Origin: an uncultured Opitutaceae bacterium
Lineage (GTDB): Bacteria; Verrucomicrobiota; Verrucomicrobiia; Opitutales; Opitutaceae
DNA length: 33,158 bases
NCBI GenBank assembly: GCA_903952145.1
Contig: CAJBES010000205.1
Span: forward strand, 1 to 33,158
Direction: 5' to 3'
Of the stretch, positions 1-7,868 are shown in pieces; the stretch's first letter is position 1, and each line of letters begins with the position of its first letter. Below the pieces are notes generated by a model that saw only the letters and a list, made by a program, of their open reading frames with translations, searched no databases and was not told where the DNA came from. The translations under genes were made by a program, and so were the position numbers.

Positions 1-2
1 AT

Positions 3-776
3 TACGCCGGTTTCGTGCGGCACATGGAAATTGGGGGCGGGCCGGAGCATCCGCTCTTGGGAGTGCTGGGCGAGATGGCGGCGTATGGGCTGGGATTTCC
101 AGTCCAGGCCGGAGTGGCGATGGCGCTGCCCTTGTTTCTTGGGGTGGCGCTGGTCGCCCTGGGGTTGATGTGGCGGCGATCCGTTGCGCTCGTGATATTT
201 TACGCGCTGGTGATTTTTGCGACGCCAGCGCTGGGCCTGATCTTCAGTCACTTCACCCTACTGTTTCCCCGTTACTTTGTCGTCAGTGCGGCGTTTGCTT
301 TGCTGCCGGTGGGTTATGCCATGGCGCGGTGCTGGAGCCTCGGCCGGATCTGGCGGGGCTTGTGCCTGGCGGGGCTGATGCTGTTTCTGCTGGGCAACGG
401 CGCTCATGTCACCCGGTTGGTGCAGGAAGGGCGCGGGCAATACCAGGCGGCGTTGCGCTTTCTCGCCGCCCGCACGCCGTTTCGGGACGTGACGGTCAGC
501 AGTGATCATGCCGATCGCAATCTCGTGGTGGTGGACTACTACCGACAGGTGGCGGGCGCTGACCGGAAAATCTGGTTTTACTCGGCCGACCGCCTGCCGC
601 CGAGGGGTGCGCAATGGCTGCTCCTGCACCGGCTCGATGGCGAGCCCCCGCCGGGCGAAAGCGCGGTTGATGGACGGGGCAACCGTTATGTGCTGGAGCG
701 GGTTTTTCGCCACGCGGCCTTGTCCGGCTGGGATTGGTTTGTTTATCGTAACGAGCAACTGCCGCCGGCCCGTTGA
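3..776 (+). CDS. C-terminal part of a polytopic membrane protein (5' end outside window)
   Basis: The reading frame is open through the left edge, so this is the 3' end of a longer gene; the GTG at 15 is probably internal. The visible part has about four hydrophobic segments in its first half (for example around VALVIFYALVIFATPALGL and LCLAGLMLFLLGNGAHV). A soluble tail of roughly 120 residues follows, with DVTVSSDHADRNLVVVDYY and a W/Y-rich end (SGWDWFVYRNEQ). Multi-helix membrane region followed by a short soluble C-terminal domain is the layout of GT39/PMT-like glycosyltransferases, where the tail is periplasmic. No catalytic motif lies inside the window, so that assignment is only a suggestion. 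The next gene is about 216 bases downstream on the same strand. Confidence 0.6.
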   Translation, partial: YAGFVRHMEIGGGPEHPLLGVLGEMAAYGLGFPVQAGVAMALPLFLGVALVALGLMWRRSVALVIFYALVIFATPALGLIFSHFTLLFPRYFVVSAAFALLPVGYAMARCWSLGRIWRGLCLAGLMLFLLGNGAHVTRLVQEGRGQYQAALRFLAARTPFRDVTVSSDHADRNLVVVDYYRQVAGADRKIWFYSADRLPPRGAQWLLLHRLDGEPPPGESAVDGRGNRYVLERVFRHAALSGWDWFVYRNEQLPPAR

Positions 777-992
777 GGGCGCCGACCAAGCGTATTCTCT
801 TTACGTGGCCGGGGCTGGTCGGCTGCCTGGCTCGCAGGCGCTTCAGGAAAACGAGCGCGAGCAGCTCGCTGCCCACGCCTATTTAAACCGAAAATGCTCT
901 ACGCTATGGCCGTCACGATCTGTTGCGGCACGGGATGCGGGCCGGTCAAAGCGGCGTTGAAGTTCCGGGTGCGGCATTTTTAGCTGGGCACG

Positions 993-1763
993 ATGCTTCA
1001 ATTCATTCTCGCCGACTGGTCCCTCGCTGCCGTGGTCACCAAGCTGATCTGGCTGGGCCAGCTTGCGCTGGTTTTCCATGTTTTCCGGACCGGCCGGCCC
1101 TACTGGTGGTTGCTGGTGCTGTTCATGGCTCCCGTACTCGGCGGCCTCGTCTATTTCTTCGTCGAAATCCTGCCCGGTCTGCGCTTCAGCGATCCCACCG
1201 GCGGGTGGAAGCCGCAGGCTTGGCGCATCCGTGATGCCCGGACCCGGGTGGAGGAAAACGGCACCGTCAAGGCGCGGCTCGAACTGGCTGCGTTGCTGCT
1301 GGCCGCGGGCCAGGCAGCCGCGGCGCGCCGCGAGGCCGAGGCCTGTGTCCAAGGGGTTTTTCGCGACGACCCGGTCGTGCTGGCGGAGGTTGCCCGTTAC
1401 CGTCTTGCCACGGAGGATTTCACCGCGGCGCTGGAGGTGCTGGATCGGGTCAATGCGCAGGGCGACCGCCGACTGGCATTGAAACTGGCCTTGCTGCGCG
1501 GGCGCGCGCTGGTGCTCGCGGGCCGGCAGTCGGAGGCGCAGGCCTGTTTGCAGGAGGCCGAGGCGGGGCATCTCGGCGACGAGCCTCGCTATTGTCGCGC
1601 TTTGTCACTGCATCTCTCGGGCCGCACGGCGGAGGCCCGCGAAATTTGGGAGGAGATGCGCCGTCATTTCCGGCGCGCCGGCCGGGCTTGGGCCCGCACC
1701 GAGCGCAAATGGTTTGAACTCGCCACCGCGCGGTTGCGCGAGACACGGGACCGAGGCCGCTGA
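993..1763 (+). CDS. Membrane-anchored TPR-like protein
   Basis: This 256-residue protein starts with two hydrophobic helices (residues about 12-30 and 36-60, with the intervening RTGRPYWW turn), so the N-terminus is membrane anchored. The remainder is a soluble, alanine- and arginine-rich helical region. It has a TPR-like periodicity of paired helices, such as ARLELAALLLAAGQAAAARR, AEVARYRLATEDFTAALEVL and ALSLHLSGRTAEAREIWEEM. TPR regions mediate protein contacts; no enzymatic motif is visible. The ATG at 993 places the membrane segment at the very start. No strong Shine-Dalgarno precedes it. The specific partner and role are unknown. Confidence 0.75.
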   Translation: MLQFILADWSLAAVVTKLIWLGQLALVFHVFRTGRPYWWLLVLFMAPVLGGLVYFFVEILPGLRFSDPTGGWKPQAWRIRDARTRVEENGTVKARLELAALLLAAGQAAAARREAEACVQGVFRDDPVVLAEVARYRLATEDFTAALEVLDRVNAQGDRRLALKLALLRGRALVLAGRQSEAQACLQEAEAGHLGDEPRYCRALSLHLSGRTAEAREIWEEMRRHFRRAGRAWARTERKWFELATARLRETRDRGR

Positions 1764-1826
1764 CCGGCCGGGGCCGTCCTCGTCGAAGTCGGAAAACGTC
1801 AGGCCTGAGATGGAATGATGCAGATG

Positions 1827-1964
1827 AACCACGAATGGACACGAATCGTCACGAATGAAGGTGCGGGCGTCGGAGAACTCACGAACCAGCCACTGATCAG
1901 TGATCCGTGCGCTGCAAGTCCGGGAAATGGGCCGTTCCTCGGCCATTCGTGTGTATTCGTGGTT
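1827..1964. repeat. MITE-like element with 20-bp terminal inverted repeats
   Basis: The left arm AACCACGAATGGACACGAAT (1827-1846) matches the reverse complement of the right arm (1945-1964, AACCACGAATACACACGAAT) at 18 of 20 bases. The interior of about 98 bases has no coding potential. It starts with a further partial CACGAAT unit at 1850-1856. Repeats on this ACCACGAAT/ACACGAAT theme are, from general knowledge, scattered in Opitutales-type genomes. The arms are too diverged from any transposon end I know to name a family. A related half-copy occurs at 17007-17039. Confidence 0.65.
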
Positions 1965-2029
1965 TCTTACTTCTTGGATCCGGATAAGATGGGGAGAGCT
2001 TGTAGCTCAATAGACTGCAATCCGGCCTG

Positions 2030-2053
2030 AGCCGGGGCAGATTCAGCCCGGCT
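2030..2053. other. G+C-rich hairpin
   Basis: AGCCGGG (2030-2036) pairs with CCCGGCT (2047-2053) around a 10-base loop. It lies between the convergent TPR-like and lipoprotein genes. There is no T-tract, so a terminator role is possible but unproven. Confidence 0.35.
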
Positions 2054-2168
2054 GGAGGCAGGAACAACCTCATCCCGGGATAGAGCACCGCAGAAATACG
2101 TCGCCGGCGTCGCGTCACCGGCAGAGCGCTTCACTGGCATCACCTATTGGCCTCATGGTTGCCCAAAC

Positions 2169-2834
2169 TCAAAGGTGCTTTGTGACCTCGGTGTCGCCGG
2201 CAATCTGTGAGCTGATTCCTTTGAGCGCCTTTTGGAAGAGACCGTCGAGGAAATCACTGCTTGGGAAAGTCAGCCATCTCGTGGAGTAACTGTCCTCCGC
2301 CAAGGCGGTGTAGTTTTTGGCCAAAACCACTTTCCCGTTCGAGGCGAGGGTCAATCGCGCCACCATTCTGATTCCAACCTTATTCATATTCTCCCATCCG
2401 GCGATGCCGGCCCAGTCCTTTCTTTCCATCAGGCCATATTTAAAATCGGCTGCGATCTGGGCATCCACGGTGCAAGCCGGATCTTCCTGGAACAAATTCT
2501 TCAGAACCGTGCCGAACATTGGCCCGCTGTCGTTCGCCAAGATGTAGTTAAAGTCTGCTCGCTTGTAGTCGTTAACCCTTACTATGCCGGGAGCACCGAT
2601 CAACTGCCCGCCCGTTACGAACCAATTCGCGACATCCTCGAAGACGAAGACGTTGGTTCCTACGGGAGGCGCGGTGACCTTCAAGGTGTGAACCTTCAGG
2701 GCACTCGTAGCATTAATTCCCGTCGGCGGGCTGAGTGTGAGGCTCTTGGTTATTTGGCAGCCGGCACTGCCGGCGGCAACGAGCAGACTCGCCAGAAAGC
2801 GAATCGTCCCAGTAGAGTTGAAACTAGATTTCAT
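2169..2834 (-). CDS. Putative lipoprotein of unknown function
   Basis: The start MKSSFNSTGT at 2834 gives a short basic n-region, a hydrophobic core and a lipobox ending AAGSAGC, so the mature protein should begin at that cysteine and be lipid-anchored. An in-frame ATG five codons upstream (2849) is an alternative start. The mature part of about 195 residues has no motif I recognise. It has alternating short hydrophobic strands (VFVFEDVANWFVTGG, KVGIRMVARLTL) suggesting a mainly beta fold. It precedes no obvious operon partner; the small membrane protein at 2920-3117 lies upstream on the same strand with an 85-base gap. The region is less G+C-rich than most of the window. Confidence 0.75.
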   Translation of the reverse strand: MKSSFNSTGTIRFLASLLVAAGSAGCQITKSLTLSPPTGINATSALKVHTLKVTAPPVGTNVFVFEDVANWFVTGGQLIGAPGIVRVNDYKRADFNYILANDSGPMFGTVLKNLFQEDPACTVDAQIAADFKYGLMERKDWAGIAGWENMNKVGIRMVARLTLASNGKVVLAKNYTALAEDSYSTRWLTFPSSDFLDGLFQKALKGISSQIAGDTEVTKHL

Positions 2835-2919
2835 GGAGTGAGTTATCATCGGCGGGGGCAGGTGTTTTTTGTAACGAGAGAGAGCGAGGGCTGTGGGGCG
2901 CGCTCGCTGAAACGCATGG

Positions 2920-3117
2920 TTACTCCTTTGGAGTCACGTCGTTATCGGGGGCCTTGGTCTTCCCCGAAACAAGCTGGGAGATGCCCAACAGCAGGAAGGC
3001 CGCGCCCGAGACCCACGCCGCGAAGTAGGCGGCCGATGGCTTCAGGAAAATCACGTTGAGCGTGATGATAACGACACCCAATACGAGCGGCCGGATGACA
3101 TTGGATCGGTTCTTCAT
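2920..3117 (-). CDS. Small two-helix membrane protein
   Basis: The 65-residue product begins MKNRSNVIRP and has two hydrophobic segments, about residues 9-26 (LVLGVVIITLNVIFL) and 30-50 (YFAAWVSGAAFLLLGISQLV). A hydrophilic tail KTKAPDNDVTPKE follows. This positive N-terminus, two helices and charged tail is a normal inner-membrane peptide layout. No family is recognised. It lies 85 bases upstream of the lipoprotein gene on the same strand, so the two may be co-transcribed. The start has no strong Shine-Dalgarno. Confidence 0.55.
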   Translation of the reverse strand: MKNRSNVIRPLVLGVVIITLNVIFLKPSAAYFAAWVSGAAFLLLGISQLVSGKTKAPDNDVTPKE

Positions 3118-3556
3118 AGGTGTCTTGCTTTGGAGGAATCGCTACGACCCCAAATATTCCTCGATTCTTTCCGAGCCAGCACAAGGGTGCGGCGGCCGGA
3201 GCTGAATCCGCAGGTAAAGTGATTCCGTGTTCGCGACGGCATCGAGGTATGGGGCGTTCGCCTACATTGTTTGCGTGACGGTGAATTGTGCGCGGCGTCG
3301 CGACAAGCCCGATTGCTCATCGTTTCTTGGCCCCCAGCCAAGGCCTATCGGTAGCTTCTTCCTGCCTTCTCGGCAAGAAACGCGCAATCCTCACGTCTCT
3401 TTTGCTCTCCCACCTCGCGGGAGACTTGGTCTCGTGCGTCTGGCGCTTACAAATACGAGTCTTGGCGGAACGCCCTTCGGCCGCGAGATTTCTCACCGAT
3501 ACGAGGTGCTCACTACTTGCTCTATTCTGCTAATCCGCATCTCGGTAATCGGAAGC

Positions 3557-3590
3557 GCGTGTTGCAAAAACGAAGGTCTCAGCAACACGC
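3557..3590. other. Perfect 9-bp stem with 16-base loop
   Basis: GCGTGTTGC (3557-3565) is exactly complementary to GCAACACGC (3582-3590). The loop is A-rich at its start. No T-run follows on either strand, so it does not look like an intrinsic terminator. Confidence 0.4.
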
Positions 3591-3602
3591 AGCTTACGTC
3601 CA

Positions 3603-3791
3603 GGGCCAGATATAGGGTCAGGCTTTGTAGTGTATGGTTGGCGCGGCGCAATTATCGAACAGGCCTTCGCTGCAACGTCAGCTATGCTGCGCAAAAAAGA
3701 CCCTCAGCGCCGAGTGGTGTGAAGCGCGCAAAATGTGCGGTTAAGTAACCGCGGTCTGAATCGGTATCACCTGGGGCCAGAAAATAGGGTC
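3603..3791. repeat. Imperfect direct repeat pair
   Basis: GGGCCAGATATAGGGTC (3603-3619) recurs as GGGCCAGAAAATAGGGTC (3774-3791), each followed by a T/G-rich tract containing TTTTGT or CTTTGT. The copies are about 171 bases apart. AGGGTC-plus-TTTG tracts resemble sequences often found beside REP/IS200-like elements; that link is only an impression. Confidence 0.4.
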
Positions 3792-3873
3792 GATTTTGTG
3801 GTTTGGGGTCACGCGGGAATCGCGGCTGTTTTTCTTCAGTTGCCCGTTTTTTGGGACGTGATTGATTGCCGTC

Positions 3874-6801
3874 ATGACCTCCGTGCCACCCAATCCTCTC
3901 CGTCCGCGTTCGGAGCCGGAGCCGATCCGCAGTTCGTGGGATGATTTGCTTGAAGGCGTGCAGACTCCGGCGGACTGGCTGGCACACAAGGCCGTCCTGC
4001 GGCAGCGTTATCTTGAGCTCATCCGGGATGACCGGAAACCGGCCAAGCCGCCCCTGGACCTGCGCGTTCATGAGACCGTGGACGTGGACGGCCTCTACGA
4101 GCGCCGCCTGATCAGCTACGCCGTCGAGGCCGATGAGCGGGCGCATGCCTTTCTCGCGGTTCCTTACCGACTTTCGGCGCCGGCGCCGGCGCTGGTCTCC
4201 CTGCACGGCACCTATGCGCACGGCAAAGAGCGCGAGGCCGGGCTCGAGGAAAATCCGGAGAAGGCCTTTCTCGATCACTTGGCACGTCGCGGCTATGTGG
4301 TGATCGCGCCCGATCATTTTGTGGCGGGGGAACGTACGCCGCCGGAAGGCGCTTACGTGACGGCGCGCTTCCACCAAAAGCACCCTGAGTGGACCGCGGT
4401 CGGAAAATTCACCTATGAACACTCGATTGCCATCGACGTGCTGCTCACCCTGCCCGAAGTGGATCCGGCTCGCATCGGGACGCTCGGCCACTCGCTGGGC
4501 GGCCACGGGGCGTATTTCCTCGCGGCGTACGACGCGCGCGTGCGCGTGGCCGTGTCCAACTCCGGCTGCGCCCCGTTCCGCTACAATACCAAGGTCGAGG
4601 GTTGGGCGCGGGACCGCTGGTATATTTACTTGAAGCCCATGCGCGCGGGGCTGCTCCGGGGCGAGTTGCCGCCCATCGACATGCATGAGATCATGGCGCT
4701 GATCGCCCCGCGGCCGTTTCTCGATCTTTCCGCCCTGAACGACCTCATTGCTGGGGATGCCCCGCAGCTAGCCGGGTGGACCTATCGTCAGCGGGTGCTG
4801 ATGCTCATGAAGGTGATGGATGCATACGAGTTGGAGTCGGCGGCGCCGAACTTCGCCTTTTACGCCCACGGGTCGGGTCACGCGGCCCCGCACGAGGTGC
4901 GCATGCTCATGTACGGCTGGCTCGACAAGCACCTGAAGCCGCCGGCGGCGACGGCCGCGCATTTGTTGCAGGATAACCGCTTTGCCGACCTCGGCCTGGC
5001 GTCCGCCGTTTCGGAAAGCCGTGGCGTGGTGACGGCGCAGGATGCCCGCGGCCGCCAGCTTGTCCTCACGCTGCTGCTCGACCTGAGCCAACTCGGCTCG
5101 CTCCTCGTCACCGACATCGATTCCGGTGAAACCGCGCAATATTTTTTCCCCGAGAGCACGCGGTCTGACGTGTATGCGGCCTGGGCGCCCTACGCCTCGC
5201 TCCTCAGCAAGAACGGCCGGTTTTACACTTTTGCCGGAAAGACCCTGCTGGAGTTTGATCTCGATCGCCGGGAATTCACCTTCCACGGCGTGCCGGCGCC
5301 CACCGAGTCCTGCTATACCGGTGCTGCCATGGTGGACGGGCCGGACGGCCGGATCTATGCCGGAAGCCACCCCAACGCCCGGCTGGTTTCATATGATCCT
5401 GTCACCCGGGAAATGACGGACCATGGGCAGCTGGATTCGGCGGAACACTATCCGGACAGCTTCGCGATCGACGCGGCCGGATGGATTTATTGCGGCCTGG
5501 GCACGGCCCGTTGGAACATCGTGGCCTTCAATCCGCGGACCCGCGAGTTGCGTCCGATGGTGCCGGAAAGCGAGCGGGGCCTGGGCACGGCCCGCGTCTG
5601 GACCGGGGCGGACGGGGCGGTTTACGGCACGGCGGGCAGCACGCACTACCGCCTGCGTGACGGGCGGGGCGAAAAAATCGCCGCAGCAACCTTATCCCCT
5701 GCGGAAACGATCAGCGCCGCCATCCGTTTCCAACCGACGACGGGCGTGTTGCCGGATGGCAGGAAATGCGCCTGTCACCTGCCGGAACGCCGCCTCGTGG
5801 TGGAGGATTCCCAAGGCGGCACAAGCCGGGTGATCGAACTCTCCTTCCGGTCCGGCGGCGCCATGATCACCACGCTGGGGGCGGGGCCGGACGGGAAAAT
5901 CTACGGCAGCACCGCGCACCCCATGCATTTTTTCAGTTACGATCCCGCGTTGCGCGAGGTGACCGACCTCGGTGCGATCAAGGAGATCGGCGGCGGCAAT
6001 ATCTGTGCGCTGGCCACGCAGGGCCGCCACATTGCCGGCCCGTCCTATCCTTGGGGCACATTCTATCTCTTCGACACCACCCGACCCTTTGCGCCGGATG
6101 ACCCCGCCGCGCCCAATCCTAGTGTCATCGCCCGGTTTACCGGCGACATCATCCGCCCGAGGGCCTGCCTTGCTCATCCGGACGGCGTGCATGTGCTGTC
6201 CGCCGGTTTCATGGACTACGGCCGGACCGGTGGCGGCCTCGGCATCGTCAATCTGCAGACCGGCGAAACTACGCTGCTCACGCACGAGCAGGTCATTCCC
6301 CGGCACAGCACCCATGCGCTCAAGGCACTGCCCTCGGGCGATCTCGTAGGCGGCACCAGTGTGCTCACGCCCGGCGGTGGGCACACCGCGGAACAGGCGG
6401 GGGTGCTCTATCTCATGGACTGGTCGCACCGGCAGGTGGTTTACCAAACCGTGCCCGTGCCCGGCGCCGCCGAGGTTTTCAGCCTGGAGGTCGGCGCGGA
6501 CGGCATGGTTTGCGGGCTGGCCTCCGGTTCGCAGTTTTTTGTCTTTGATCCGGTCCGGCGGACGGTGGTGAAACGCGCGGATCTCTCCGCCCTCGGCGAG
6601 CTGGTGCGGCCGGCCATGATCCTCGGACCGGACCGGATCATTTATGGCGTTCTCAGCAAGACCGTGTTCCGGATCGAACCGGATGACCACCGCATCACCG
6701 TGCTGGCGGAGGCCCCCGTGTCCATCACGGCCGGTTTGGCAATCCAGGGGGGCAAACTCTATTTTGCCTCGCAGGCCCGCCTCTGGAGCTACCGGCTGTA
6801 A
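3874..6801 (+). CDS. Alpha/beta-hydrolase (esterase-like) fused to beta-propeller
   Basis: The protein has about 975 residues from the ATG at 3874; a TTG at 3862 is a possible alternative. The first 350 residues form a dienelactone-hydrolase/acetyl-xylan-esterase-like domain. It has LVSLHGTYAHG (oxyanion strand), nucleophile motif GHSLGG (Ser about 207), a probable acid in LSALND (Asp about 290) and a His in HGSGHAAPH (about 336-340). The remaining 600 residues hold repeated blade signatures of the type G-x-DG-x-I/V-Y-x...YDP, for example PDGRIYAGSHPNARLVSYDP and PDGKIYGSTAHPMHFFSYDP. This is typical of a 6-8-bladed WD40/SMP-30-like propeller. No signal peptide is visible, so it is probably cytoplasmic. 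The gene stands alone and ends at a hairpin shared with a convergent gene. The substrate is unknown; a carbohydrate ester is a guess. Confidence 0.85.
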   Translation: MTSVPPNPLRPRSEPEPIRSSWDDLLEGVQTPADWLAHKAVLRQRYLELIRDDRKPAKPPLDLRVHETVDVDGLYERRLISYAVEADERAHAFLAVPYRLSAPAPALVSLHGTYAHGKEREAGLEENPEKAFLDHLARRGYVVIAPDHFVAGERTPPEGAYVTARFHQKHPEWTAVGKFTYEHSIAIDVLLTLPEVDPARIGTLGHSLGGHGAYFLAAYDARVRVAVSNSGCAPFRYNTKVEGWARDRWYIYLKPMRAGLLRGELPPIDMHEIMALIAPRPFLDLSALNDLIAGDAPQLAGWTYRQRVLMLMKVMDAYELESAAPNFAFYAHGSGHAAPHEVRMLMYGWLDKHLKPPAATAAHLLQDNRFADLGLASAVSESRGVVTAQDARGRQLVLTLLLDLSQLGSLLVTDIDSGETAQYFFPESTRSDVYAAWAPYASLLSKNGRFYTFAGKTLLEFDLDRREFTFHGVPAPTESCYTGAAMVDGPDGRIYAGSHPNARLVSYDPVTREMTDHGQLDSAEHYPDSFAIDAAGWIYCGLGTARWNIVAFNPRTRELRPMVPESERGLGTARVWTGADGAVYGTAGSTHYRLRDGRGEKIAAATLSPAETISAAIRFQPTTGVLPDGRKCACHLPERRLVVEDSQGGTSRVIELSFRSGGAMITTLGAGPDGKIYGSTAHPMHFFSYDPALREVTDLGAIKEIGGGNICALATQGRHIAGPSYPWGTFYLFDTTRPFAPDDPAAPNPSVIARFTGDIIRPRACLAHPDGVHVLSAGFMDYGRTGGGLGIVNLQTGETTLLTHEQVIPRHSTHALKALPSGDLVGGTSVLTPGGGHTAEQAGVLYLMDWSHRQVVYQTVPVPGAAEVFSLEVGADGMVCGLASGSQFFVFDPVRRTVVKRADLSALGELVRPAMILGPDRIIYGVLSKTVFRIEPDDHRITVLAEAPVSITAGLAIQGGKLYFASQARLWSYRL

Positions 6802-6812
6802 TCCGGACCGAA

Positions 6813-6838
6813 GCCCGCCGCCTTGGGTGGCGGCGGGT
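6813..6838. terminator. Bidirectional hairpin between convergent genes
   Basis: CCCGCCGCC (6814-6822) pairs perfectly with GGCGGCGGG (6829-6837) around a 6-base loop, with an extra G-T pair outside. It sits between the stop codons of the hydrolase (6801) and the PilZ gene (6848), where it can serve both strands. There is no T-tract, so its efficiency as an intrinsic terminator is uncertain. Confidence 0.6.
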
Positions 6839-6847
6839 GCCACGGAT

Positions 6848-7597
6848 TCAGTCGCAGAACTCCGCGAGAAATTCGCGGATGTCGTCCGGCACGGCTTGAT
6901 TCAGGTGCGGAACCACCCAGAGGAAAAGCTGGCGGATCTCGGCGCTTTGTTTGGTGGCGCGGGTGAGCTCGGGCATCCCGTAACCCTGCTTCTGCCCGGG
7001 CACCAGCTCATCGCAGGTGTAGATCTCGAGCACATGCGGGGTGCTGCTGCTGCGCACGAAGTAATTGTGCATGCGGAACTCAAAGCTGTGCACGGCCTGG
7101 CCGGCGAATTTGCGCCAGACGGTGAGCAGGGTGTCGTCCGGGCCGACGTAGAACTTGGTCAGTAGGCCGGCCTCCTTTTGGCGGACCAGCTTGGGATTGC
7201 CTGGTTTGAGCGAGGCGCCGATGACGACGGGCTCAAGCAGCTGCAGATAGTTCGTTTGTTCTTCAAAATTGGCAAATTTGAACTCGAGGCCCAGCATGGT
7301 CCGGCCGGTTTCGGTCAGTTGGTGGGCGACGGTGACGTCGAGGCGGAGCGCATGCCGACCGAGCACCAACCGGAGACGGCAGACTTCGCCCCGGTGGTAG
7401 TCGGCGGGTTCGCTGAGCTGAATGGCCGCCCCGTTGCTGGAAAGGTTAAGCAGTGTGACCGGCTGGTCATGGTTGCCCATCCGTAGCGAGGTCCGTAGCG
7501 GGGTGTTGGGTTCGACCGTGTAGCGCAGGGCGTGGCGCAGGTCCCGCTTCGCGACCTCCTGCTTGTCGAAATTCAAGATGCGCTTGAAAAAGAGCAT
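6848..7597 (-). CDS. PilZ-domain protein, putative c-di-GMP receptor
   Basis: This 249-residue protein starts at the ATG at 7597 (MLFFKRILNF). Residues about 17-110 match a PilZ domain: the RxxxR element (R21-HAL-R25) and the N-x-S-x-x-G element (NLSSNG, residues 51-56) that together bind cyclic di-GMP are both present. The remaining 130 residues are soluble with no named motif (WRKFAGQAVHSFEFRMHNYF and similar) and may be an output domain. PilZ proteins convert c-di-GMP levels into changes in motility, secretion or polysaccharide production. There is no membrane segment. It is a single gene with no same-strand partner nearby. An in-frame upstream extension to 7684 would run through palindromic repeat DNA, so the 7597 start is preferred. 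Confidence 0.8.
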   Translation of the reverse strand: MLFFKRILNFDKQEVAKRDLRHALRYTVEPNTPLRTSLRMGNHDQPVTLLNLSSNGAAIQLSEPADYHRGEVCRLRLVLGRHALRLDVTVAHQLTETGRTMLGLEFKFANFEEQTNYLQLLEPVVIGASLKPGNPKLVRQKEAGLLTKFYVGPDDTLLTVWRKFAGQAVHSFEFRMHNYFVRSSSTPHVLEIYTCDELVPGQKQGYGMPELTRATKQSAEIRQLFLWVVPHLNQAVPDDIREFLAEFCD

Positions 7598-7608
7598 GAG
7601 GCGGGGAT

Positions 7609-7671
7609 ATGCAAAACCTGCAGGCGGCACAAGCCTGCAGGCAGACCTGCCGCCCCGGTGCCGCGGCACCG
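7609..7671. repeat. Palindrome cluster (REP-like)
   Basis: Two GCCTGCAGG/CCTGCAGGC palindromic units near 7609-7632 are followed by a perfect 16-bp palindrome CGGTGCCGCGGCACCG at 7656-7671. The cluster lies just upstream of the PilZ start codon. A related motif set (GCAGGCC and ACCGGTG) occurs at 13623-13690, suggesting a dispersed REP-like family. Confidence 0.45.
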
Positions 7672-7820
7672 ACAGCCACGGCACGCTGCCGGCGGGACAA
7701 ACCGGGCCGCCGCTACGGAGGCGTGACTCTGCGCCGGGTCCGGGTTGCGGTGGCGTTATTGCGGTGCGCTGCCACCCGTCCCGGTCTTCCCAGCGGTGGC
7801 TGAGACCGGTGTTGCGGAGG

Positions 7821-7840
7821 AAAAACGGATCATTGATCCG
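7821..7840 (-). terminator. Rho-independent terminator of the URO-D gene
   Basis: Read on the minus strand, CGGATC and GATCCG form a 6-bp stem around AAT, directly followed by five T residues (7825-7821). It lies about 30 bases beyond the stop codon of the URO-D-family gene. An overlapping longer pairing, GAGACCGG (7802-7809 region) with CCGGTCTC (7838-7845), offers an alternative fold. Confidence 0.65.
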
Positions 7841-7868
7841 GTCTCCGCGCCTGAGGTCGGGGTGCGCG

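Larger units (their letters stand above)
1764..2168. other. Intergenic stretch with repeat element and hairpin, no gene seen
   Basis: About 405 bases separate the TPR-like gene from the convergent lipoprotein gene. I see no credible coding region. It holds the inverted-repeat element at 1827-1964 and a G+C-rich hairpin at 2030-2053. G+C is lower than in the flanking plus-strand genes by eye. Confidence 0.6.
3118..3873. other. Gene-free stretch with imperfect direct repeat and hairpin
   Basis: About 750 bases lie between the divergently oriented small membrane gene and the hydrolase gene. Several short open frames exist on both strands, but none has recognisable protein character. Base composition is visibly less G+C-rich than neighbours. 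It contains an imperfect direct repeat (3603-3619 and 3774-3791) and a 9-bp perfect stem (3557-3590). It could be a decayed mobile element or pseudogene. Confidence 0.5.

Noticed and set aside
2000-2075. tRNA-like run (TTGTAGCTCAATAG)
   Set aside because: The D-arm-like words are present, but no acceptor pairing, anticodon arm or GTTCRA T-loop fits; treated as a chance resemblance in a hairpin-rich stretch.
3541-3600. Integron attC site or CRISPR unit around the 3557-3590 stem
   Set aside because: There is one hairpin only, with no R-box/L-box core sites and no repeat-spacer periodicity.
3682-4686. Long minus-strand frame opposite the hydrolase start
   Set aside because: It is antisense to a gene with clear hydrolase motifs; its translation has no recognisable features.
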